7,379 bases of DNA, taken from the NCBI GenBank assembly GCA_945896765.1, contig CAMDEL010000073.1:1-7379 (forward strand), written 5' to 3'. The translations under genes were made by a program, and so were the position numbers. The DNA is from Singulisphaera sp. GP187 (GTDB lineage: Bacteria; Planctomycetota; Phycisphaerae; Phycisphaerales; SM1A02). The notes under the pieces are model-generated. The model worked only from the letters and a program-made list of their open reading frames with translations. It was not told the DNA's origin and did no database searches. This document shows, in pieces, positions 1-4,969 of this stretch; position 1 is the first letter of the stretch; each line of letters begins with the position of its first letter.

Positions 1-1
1 C

Positions 2-178
2 ATAGATGGACGAGAGCTTCTGAAGCAGTATGACCGCGTGACGATTCCACTGCTCGTCATTCTCGATTCTGATGGCAAAGAGATTTTTAAAAGCGACGCG
101 TATACCCCATCTGAAGTTGTGGAAGCGATTGACGAGGCGACCAGCCAAATCAATAAGCCACTTTCGAAAATCAACTGA
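2..178 (+). CDS. Thioredoxin-fold protein, C-terminal end (partial)
   Basis: The 5' part lies outside the window; 58 codons are visible, ending at the TGA at 176-178. The sequence has the closing half of a thioredoxin fold: the segment VTIPLLVILDSDGKEIF has the Thr-X-Pro (cis-proline) turn, a hydrophobic strand, the Asp-X-Asp-Gly turn and the next strand. A final amphipathic helix (TPSEVVEAIDEATSQI) follows. The cis-proline loop normally packs against a CxxC active site, but that region is not in view, so I cannot say whether this is a redox-active thioredoxin or a structural relative. Its stop codon shares one base with the start of the next gene (TGATG), so the two are probably co-transcribed and translationally coupled. 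The fold call is fairly safe; the function is open. Confidence 0.7.
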   Translation: MDGRELLKQYDRVTIPLLVILDSDGKEIFKSDAYTPSEVVEAIDEATSQINKPLSKIN

Positions 179-486
179 TGTCTTTTCGATACACAGTAAC
201 TTTGACTTTTACCGACCCATCCATCGCTGTGAAGTGGTTGGCTTGGATGCGCGACGAGCATGCAGCGCAGGTCGTGCAGGCGGGAGCGCAGAATGCAGAA
301 ATCATTAAAATTGACGGTGTTTTACTTCGTTGCGAGGCAAGGTATTCGTTTGCTTCCCGCGCAGATTTTGATCGATATGTTCGAGATCACGCCCCGCGAC
401 TGCGGGAAGAAGGGCTTCGCCATTTTCCAGCGACACGCGAGATTCAGTACGAGCGCAGTTGCGGCGAAGTCATCGTACGCGCTTGA
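178..486 (+). CDS. DUF4286 family protein
   Basis: This is a complete 102-residue protein, the usual size for the DUF4286 family. It matches my memory of that family: an N-terminal strand (YTVTLTF), then a helix with the typical W-x-x-W-M-x-x-E-H pattern (KWLAWMRDEH, about residues 19-28), then strands, then F-A-S-R-A-D-F-D-R-Y and a helix with A-P-x-L-R (about residues 60-77). The shape suggests a small alpha-beta (ferredoxin-like) domain. The molecular role of the family is not known, and there is no signal peptide or membrane segment. The ATG overlaps the stop of the thioredoxin-fold gene as TGATG with no Shine-Dalgarno sequence, which supports coupled translation and this choice of start. 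The stop is one base from the stop of the convergent membrane protein gene. Confidence 0.8.
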   Translation: MSFRYTVTLTFTDPSIAVKWLAWMRDEHAAQVVQAGAQNAEIIKIDGVLLRCEARYSFASRADFDRYVRDHAPRLREEGLRHFPATREIQYERSCGEVIVRA

Positions 487-487
487 A

Positions 488-2728
488 TCATTTCACTTCC
501 AACATTTGATTTTCAATCCACGTGCGTCGTTCGGCGGAAAACTGGCGGAGTGGATCGAGCGAAAAAGTTTCGTTCACTTCAAGAGCTGTTTGCAATGCAG
601 CATGTGCTCCTGGACCATCACCCAACTGCTTCAGCACCTCGGCCAAGCGCAACCAACTTTCAGAATGGCGTGGATTCATTGCGAGCAATCTTCGCAGTGC
701 ATCCCGCGCTGCCTCCCACGAACCGTTTGAAATTTCTGCTTCGCGAATTGCAATCGTCGAGATCAATAAACGCGCTGCGAATTGACATGACCAAAATGCT
801 TCAACGCTTTGCGCCGATTCGCGTCCGCTGCGAAGCCACGAACCAGCCTCATTTGGCAGCGGATCGCACGACGCGGCCGCTTGCCACTGTTCGGCAGCAC
901 GGAGTGCATAGACCGTTCTTTGTGGCCAAATTTGAGATGCACGAAAAAGAGATTCTCCTGTTTCAGCCCTTGCATTCGCGAGCAAAACACTCGAACCCTT
1001 CTGCGCTTCTTCGTTCAAATGAATCGCTGCCTGCAATGCGATTTGATCTTGCCGAACGAACGCGGGCGAAACAACGAAAAACAATCCCAGCGCGGCCAAG
1101 AGGAAAAACAATGCGAATGCTGCAAGCGCGATGCGATTCACTCCAATGCGCTGGTTCATTTCTTCAGAATTTTTTGCACGTGCATCGACATCTGAATCGG
1201 AGCGATTCCACCATGCTGCGATACCCAAGACCAACCACGCCCACAGCGCACTTCCTGGAAGCCAGAACACCATATCGATTTGACCATGGGTCAATACGAC
1301 TGCGGCAATTCCACACAATCCAATTGCAACTGCACGATCCGCAGAAACTCTTCCAGTGTCAATGATCTTGACGACTGCCCATGTGGTGACCGATCCTGCA
1401 GCGAGGCCAGCGAATCTCCAAACATATCCCATCGAATCCAATGTTGGCGCTTCAAAGACAATCGAGATAATCGACGAAAGAACCACTGCCGCAATGGAGA
1501 GTTCGACCACTCCCACCATCGGTGTCGAACGCAATTCTTCGGATGCCATACAAGACTTCGCGGGGGAATTTGGTGCCGACCACCACGCAAGAATGAGTTG
1601 CAAAAGAACAAGACCAAATCCAGCAAGACCAAATGCAATCATCCAGTCTGCAAATGCGCCATGAGCACTCACCACTTCTTCGACGCATTCGACTGGACGA
1701 AATTGCACAAACGACGATTGGAACCCAGCGGGGCCAACGCCAATCCACGGTGATGAAAGCACGGTTTTTACAGCGCCGACGAAGTAATACCAGCGGAAAA
1801 GCAGGCTTTGTTCACCCCAGTGCAAGCCGATCATTCCGCGCAGAATGATTCCGCAAACTGCGATGATCGGCAATGCCACCAGTAGCGGACGCGCCAATGC
1901 ACTCCAACGACGAGCGACAATACTGACAACCAATCCAAGAGCCAATGCGCTCACTCCGCCCTTCGATCCGCTTGTGATAACCAGACCAGCACAAAGAACG
2001 GTGCAAAACCACAACCAAGAACGAGCTGCAACAACTCCCCGCCCAATCGCTATGTTCGCCATCAATACAGCAGATCCAGCGGCAACAGTCGCGAAGACAT
2101 TTGCGAATCCAAGCCAACCTGTGGCTTCATTCTGAAAAAGCCGGCGTTCATACGACAATGTCTGTGGCGAGTTGGGCAACCATCCTTGAGACCTTAAGAA
2201 AGCATCACGATTCGCCGTGTAATACTGGACATTCGAGATGTGCTCGCTCGTCAATTGAGCGACACCTCGCACACACAAGACCACTGCAATTCCTGCGAGT
2301 GATGCGACAATCATTCGCCTCAAAAAAGTTGCAGACATCCCGCCAGTTTGTGCCATAAAGGAAAGAGCGATCGCAATTCCTGCGACCCAAGTCGACCCGC
2401 GCCAAAGTTGTTCCGCATCCGTTGCCCCATGGAACAATGCCACCATGATTGCGGGAATGCACGCAAGTGCAATCAGAATCCAATTCCAAGGGATTATGTC
2501 GGCAGAAAGCATCCGCCGAAGGAGCAACCACGATGCACTCCCAAACGCCAACGCATCCAAGAGCACACTTTCAACAGGAGTTGCGCCGATAAATGGCGAC
2601 GCATCGATTGCAGGATCCATATCAAAAATCAACATCGGAGAAAATGCGATCAAGACTCTTGCGCTTGCGGCGACCACGATCGCAGCGAAAGCAATTCGAT
2701 CGACAAGAGGTACCGCATCTCGATTCAT
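488..2728 (-). CDS. O-antigen ligase/polymerase-like membrane protein (Wzy_C type) with C-terminal TPR-like tail
   Basis: This 746-residue inner-membrane protein has about 14 hydrophobic segments between residues 11 and 554. The first is near residues 11-30 and the last near 531-554. The Wzy_C signature is recognisable: a TSGSKGG loop (252-258) in the place of the usual TxSRG motif, R312-W313 leading to SPWIGVGPAGF (326-336), then a large loop with SAHGAF (354-359; H356 corresponds to the conserved AHN histidine), followed by a Gly-rich membrane helix. A second His-Asp pair (THGQIDMVF, 480-488) precedes another membrane helix. Residues 555-746 are soluble, with at least one TPR-like helix pair (about 671-719: WEAARDALRRLLAMNPRHSESWLRLAEVL and onward). 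Family members join or polymerise undecaprenyl-linked glycans, or transfer them to lipid A-core, at the outer face of the inner membrane; which reaction applies here cannot be told. LpxI lies nearby on the other strand. The ATG at 2728 has no strong ribosome site (upstream bases AGTGGACG). Confidence 0.85.
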   Translation of the reverse strand: MNRDAVPLVDRIAFAAIVVAASARVLIAFSPMLIFDMDPAIDASPFIGATPVESVLLDALAFGSASWLLLRRMLSADIIPWNWILIALACIPAIMVALFHGATDAEQLWRGSTWVAGIAIALSFMAQTGGMSATFLRRMIVASLAGIAVVLCVRGVAQLTSEHISNVQYYTANRDAFLRSQGWLPNSPQTLSYERRLFQNEATGWLGFANVFATVAAGSAVLMANIAIGRGVVAARSWLWFCTVLCAGLVITSGSKGGVSALALGLVVSIVARRWSALARPLLVALPIIAVCGIILRGMIGLHWGEQSLLFRWYYFVGAVKTVLSSPWIGVGPAGFQSSFVQFRPVECVEEVVSAHGAFADWMIAFGLAGFGLVLLQLILAWWSAPNSPAKSCMASEELRSTPMVGVVELSIAAVVLSSIISIVFEAPTLDSMGYVWRFAGLAAGSVTTWAVVKIIDTGRVSADRAVAIGLCGIAAVVLTHGQIDMVFWLPGSALWAWLVLGIAAWWNRSDSDVDARAKNSEEMNQRIGVNRIALAAFALFFLLAALGLFFVVSPAFVRQDQIALQAAIHLNEEAQKGSSVLLANARAETGESLFRASQIWPQRTVYALRAAEQWQAAASCDPLPNEAGSWLRSGRESAQSVEAFWSCQFAARLLISTIAIREAEISNGSWEAARDALRRLLAMNPRHSESWLRLAEVLKQLGDGPGAHAALQTALEVNETFSLDPLRQFSAERRTWIENQMLEVK

Positions 2729-2751
2729 CGTCCACTATCGTATAGAAACTT
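2729..2751. promoter_or_regulatory. Divergent 23-base start-to-start gap with overlapping -10-like hexamers
   Basis: This gap is all that separates the start codons of the ligase-like gene (leftward) and the LOG gene (rightward). It holds an inverted repeat CTAT-CGT-ATAG at 2735-2745, centred on 2740. Rightward, TATAGA (2741-2746) matches the -10 consensus at 4 of 6 positions. Leftward, the mirror-image hexamer reads GATAGT (2739-2734), also 4 of 6. Each ends exactly six bases before its start codon, which would place transcription starts at or within a base or two of the ATGs. No convincing -35 hexamer is visible at 16-18 bases on either side, where it would fall inside the opposite gene. 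The reading as a bidirectional, leaderless promoter is inference. Confidence 0.4.
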
Positions 2752-3375
2752 ATGGTTCCCCCTCTGCAGCGTCCAGCCATCACCGTCTACTGCGCAAGCG
2801 CACGCGGAATCAATCAAGACTTTCTCGCGGCTGCGCGAATCTTCGGCGAAGCACTCGGCGAATCTGGCATGAATTTGGTGTACGGAGGCGGCGGAATTGG
2901 ATTGATGGGCGAGTTGGCTCGAAGTGCGCAGAAGTCAGGTGCGCATGTCACAGGCATTATCACCGAACAATTTCTGCAACTCGAACAAGGTTGGACTGGA
3001 TGCGACGAAATGATTGTCGTTGATTCAATGCGAGAAAGAAAGCGTCAATTAGAGGAGCGTGGAGCGGGATTTGCAATCTTGGCTGGAGGTCTTGGAACAT
3101 GGGAAGAGTTTTTCGAAACATTCGTCGGCCGTGTCATCGGAAGACATTCCAAACCAATTGGATTGCTCAACACAAATGGATTTGCGGATCCGCTGTGGGA
3201 TCTTGTCAGCCATGGAGTCGATCATGGATTTGTTCGCAGTGCAGCTCGTGAACTGATGTGGATGGAATCGGATCCTCATACGCTTGCCAAGCGATTGCAT
3301 ACTGCCATGACAACGACCGTTGCAGAGACACACGACCCAAAGATTTTTCTTCCAATGCACGGACCGCAAGGATGA
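2752..3375 (+). CDS. LOG family protein (TIGR00730-type nucleotide phosphoribohydrolase)
   Basis: This is a 207-residue Rossmann-like protein of the LOG/lysine-decarboxylase-like family, about the usual size. Members cleave nucleoside 5'-monophosphates to base and ribose 5-phosphate; in some organisms this releases cytokinin-type bases. Visible motifs in order: VYCASARG (12-19; family form is FCGSS-x-G), LVYGGGGIGLMG (42-53; nucleotide-binding glycine loop), then DSMRERKRQ (91-99) carrying the catalytic Arg96-Lys97, and AGGLGTWEE (111-119) carrying catalytic Glu119. The family consensus for the last is PGGxGTxxE, so the leading proline is alanine here. No signal peptide or membrane segment is seen, so it should be cytoplasmic. 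It heads a probable operon with lpxI, which starts 13 bases after its stop. The ATG at 2752 has no Shine-Dalgarno sequence and sits six bases past a TATAGA hexamer. Confidence 0.9.
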   Translation: MVPPLQRPAITVYCASARGINQDFLAAARIFGEALGESGMNLVYGGGGIGLMGELARSAQKSGAHVTGIITEQFLQLEQGWTGCDEMIVVDSMRERKRQLEERGAGFAILAGGLGTWEEFFETFVGRVIGRHSKPIGLLNTNGFADPLWDLVSHGVDHGFVRSAARELMWMESDPHTLAKRLHTAMTTTVAETHDPKIFLPMHGPQG

Positions 3376-3388
3376 ACGGACAAGAGCG

Positions 3389-4240
3389 ATGAACCGAGAA
3401 CACGTACTTCCAATGCAAATCGGAATGATCGCAGGCAGCGGAATGCTTCCCATCTTGGTTGCAGATGGAATTCGCGCCACTGGTCGAAAAGTGGTGTGCA
3501 TCGGCCTTCGCGATCAATTTGATGCTGCCCTTCCAAGCCACTGCGATGTCTTTTCCACTGCTGGAGTGCTGCAAATCGGGAAATGGATCCGAATTCTTCG
3601 GCGGGCAAAAATCGAAGAAACCGTGATGGTTGGCCGAGTTGGCAAAGCGCGGATGTACGAGCCTTTTCGAGTTCTTCGCCAACTGCCCGATCTTCGTGCC
3701 GCTCTGCTTTACTATCGACGCCTGAGGTTCGATCGACGAAGTCACGTGCTGCTCAGCGCGGTCGCCGATGAACTTGCAACAAGTGGAGTACGACTCATCG
3801 ACTCGACCACATATATCCCAGAACATCTTGCAACCATCGGCTTGATGGGAAAAGTAAAGTTGACCGCAGTCCAACAACGCGATGTGGACTTCGCATGGCC
3901 GATGTTGAGATCAATTGCAAATCTTGGAGTTGGTCAAGCGATCACTGTGCGTGAATGCGATGTGATCGCTGTCGAAGCAATGGAAGGAACAGATGCGATG
4001 ATCGATCGTTCTGCGCAACTTTGCAGAACTGGCGGATGGGCTTTGTTGAAAACCGCACACGATTCTCATGACATGCGAGCGGATGTTCCAACTGTTGGCG
4101 TTCCAACACTCGAAAGGCTTGCAAGTGCGGGAGGACGCATGCTTGTGCTTGGAGCAGGACGAGTCATCATGCTTGAAAAACCTCGCATGATCGAAGTTGC
4201 AGATCGACTGGGAATCGCCCTGCTTGGTGTATCTATATAA
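3389..4240 (+). CDS. lpxI: UDP-2,3-diacylglucosamine pyrophosphatase LpxI (DUF1009)
   Basis: LpxI hydrolyses UDP-2,3-diacylglucosamine to lipid X and UMP, the fourth step of lipid A synthesis, in bacteria that lack LpxH. With this start the protein has 283 residues, a normal family length. Motifs seen: IGMIAGSGMLPIL (11-23; N-terminal domain start), VGRVGKARMYEPFRVLRQLPD (81-101), DRRSHVLLSAVADEL (115-129) and LIDST (136-140). Next come GQAITVRECDVIAVEAMEGTDAMIDR (182-207) and HDMRADVPTVG (227-237), where the conserved acidic residues around D228/D232 lie, and finally SAGGRMLVLGAGRVIML (246-262). An ATG at 3413 (giving MQIGMIAG) is an alternative start closer to the typical N-terminus, but 3389 has better upstream purines (GACAAGAGCG) and lies only 13 bases after the LOG stop. 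Its presence implies an outer membrane with lipid A. Confidence 0.93.
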   Translation: MNREHVLPMQIGMIAGSGMLPILVADGIRATGRKVVCIGLRDQFDAALPSHCDVFSTAGVLQIGKWIRILRRAKIEETVMVGRVGKARMYEPFRVLRQLPDLRAALLYYRRLRFDRRSHVLLSAVADELATSGVRLIDSTTYIPEHLATIGLMGKVKLTAVQQRDVDFAWPMLRSIANLGVGQAITVRECDVIAVEAMEGTDAMIDRSAQLCRTGGWALLKTAHDSHDMRADVPTVGVPTLERLASAGGRMLVLGAGRVIMLEKPRMIEVADRLGIALLGVSI

Positions 4241-4241
4241 A
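4236..4241 (+). promoter_or_regulatory. Possible internal -10 element (TATAAA) at the lpxI end
   Basis: TATAAA overlaps the lpxI stop codon and matches the -10 consensus at 5 of 6 positions. Transcription from it would start near 4248 and give the methyltransferase gene its own short message. No good -35 hexamer lies 16-18 bases upstream (AATCGC region), so this is a weak candidate based on one hexamer. Confidence 0.2.
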
Positions 4242-4258
4242 AGATGATTATGAAAGAT

Positions 4259-4284
4259 GATGAAACGAAGCCGATGAAACGAAG
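4259..4284 (+). repeat. Short direct repeat GATGAAACGAAG x2 in the lpxI-methyltransferase spacer
   Basis: The 12-mer GATGAAACGAAG occurs exactly at 4259-4270 and 4273-4284, a 14-base period. An AAGATGAT 8-mer also repeats just upstream (4241-4248 and 4254-4261). This purine-rich spacer of 55 bases carries stops in the methyltransferase frame (TGA at 4275), so it does not extend that gene. It may be a slippage duplication or an unstructured, ribosome-friendly leader. Confidence 0.75.
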
Positions 4285-4295
4285 AGCGTGAAATT

Positions 4296-4874
4296 GTGGA
4301 ATATGTCTCCAGAGCTGGAATCAAGATGGCCCACGCGCTTGATGCGTTTCAGATCGATGTCACGGGGTTCGAATGCGCTGATTTCGGCTGCAATGCTGGC
4401 GGTTTCACAGATTGCCTGTTGAAGCGAGGCGCAGCGAAAGTCATCGCCGTCGATACGGGCTATGGCATGCTCGATTGGAAACTTCGCAATGATCCTCGCG
4501 TGGACGTGCGCGAGAGAACCAATGTGCTTTATTCTCCAGTTCCGCCCCAAGGGGTCGACATCGTCGTGCTCGATATGGCGTGGACTCGACAACGACATTC
4601 GATCCCAGTCGCGGTGCGTTGGTTGCGCCAGACTGGTTGCATCGTTGCGTTGATCAAGCCTCACTATGAGTCGCAAGGAGATGAACGCAAAGCGCTTGTC
4701 AAAGGTTGCCTCCCTGCGCATATCGCAGCGGATGTTGTCAAGCGAGTGCTGTCAGAAATGACTGAATTTGGCGTGCAAGTGATCGCCGATTCCCCAAGTC
4801 CCCTCGAAGGAGGCGGCGGAAACAGCGAGCATTTGGCCCTCCTTCGACTGACAAACAAGCCTGCAATTGAGTGA
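4296..4874 (+). CDS. TlyA/FtsJ-type SAM-dependent RNA methyltransferase lacking the S4 domain
   Basis: A GTG start gives 192 residues. The sequence follows the methyltransferase half of TlyA closely: YVSRAGIKMAHAL (3-15), ADFGCNAGGFTDCLLKRGA (28-46; SAM-binding motif I), VIAVDTGYGMLDWKLR (49-64), RVDVRERTN (68-76), VVLDMAW (90-96), ALIKPHYE (118-125) and SEHLALLRLT (177-186). The K-D-K-E set expected of 2'-O-ribose methyltransferases is present as K10, D93, K121 and E178. TlyA proteins normally carry an N-terminal S4 RNA-binding domain of about 60 residues. Here an in-frame TGA at 4275 and only 55 bases of spacer after lpxI exclude it, and GTG at 4296 is the only usable start before the YVSRAG motif. 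The likely substrate is ribosomal RNA (TlyA methylates ribose in 16S and 23S rRNA), but loss of S4 may change the target. GAAGAG at 4281-4286 is a weak ribosome site. Confidence 0.88.
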   Translation: MEYVSRAGIKMAHALDAFQIDVTGFECADFGCNAGGFTDCLLKRGAAKVIAVDTGYGMLDWKLRNDPRVDVRERTNVLYSPVPPQGVDIVVLDMAWTRQRHSIPVAVRWLRQTGCIVALIKPHYESQGDERKALVKGCLPAHIAADVVKRVLSEMTEFGVQVIADSPSPLEGGGGNSEHLALLRLTNKPAIE

Positions 4875-4894
4875 TCGCAAATACTTGCAAAGGG

Positions 4895-4920
4895 GCTGAT
4901 TTTTGAAGGTAAAAGTCAGC
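4895..4920 (+). terminator. 10-bp hairpin between the methyltransferase gene and gyrA
   Basis: The left arm 4895-4904 (GCTGATTTTT) pairs with the right arm 4911-4920 (AAAAGTCAGC) around a six-base loop GAAGGT. Nine Watson-Crick pairs and one internal T-G wobble make an uninterrupted 10-bp stem. No T tract follows on the plus strand (GCCAAAGCAG), so it is not a textbook intrinsic terminator. It starts 20 bases after the methyltransferase stop and ends 49 bases before the gyrA start. It may end or protect the upstream message, or act as a leader structure if gyrA is transcribed from further left. Confidence 0.45.
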
Positions 4921-4951
4921 GCCAAAGCAGGCGAACTTTGTCGAAAACGGG

Positions 4952-4957
4952 TATGAT
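4952..4957 (+). promoter_or_regulatory. Candidate gyrA -10 element (TATGAT)
   Basis: TATGAT matches the -10 consensus at 5 of 6 positions and ends 12 bases before the last base preceding the gyrA GTG. The predicted transcription start (about 4964) would leave a leader of only about six bases with no ribosome-binding site. No good -35 hexamer is present at 16-18 bases (AGGCGA region). The call rests on the single hexamer and its placement. Confidence 0.35.
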
Positions 4958-4969
4958 TTTCAGTTCGCC

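Noticed and set aside
550..1365. 271-codon open frame on the plus strand, opposite the ligase-like gene
   Set aside because: The translation is rich in Arg, His, Cys and Ser, with no recognisable motif or hydrophobic pattern. The minus-strand frame has clear Wzy_C motifs and membrane helices across the same bases.
3320..3388. 23-codon N-terminal extension of LpxI from an upstream in-frame ATG
   Set aside because: It would overlap the LOG coding region by 56 bases and add residues with no match to the LpxI family, which begins near the IGMIAGSG motif. The 3389 start gives the usual length.
3206..3877. 223-codon minus-strand frame across the end of the LOG gene and lpxI
   Set aside because: It spans two well-supported plus-strand genes and shows no domain or plausible start context.
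4877..4888. GCAA-ATAC-TTGC small inverted repeat after the methyltransferase stop
   Set aside because: A four-base stem is expected by chance and is too short to support as a terminator or operator.
4903..4956. TTG-initiated 17-codon frame between the methyltransferase gene and gyrA
   Set aside because: It runs through the right arm of the hairpin, uses a rare start and has no ribosome site. Nothing beyond an open frame supports it.
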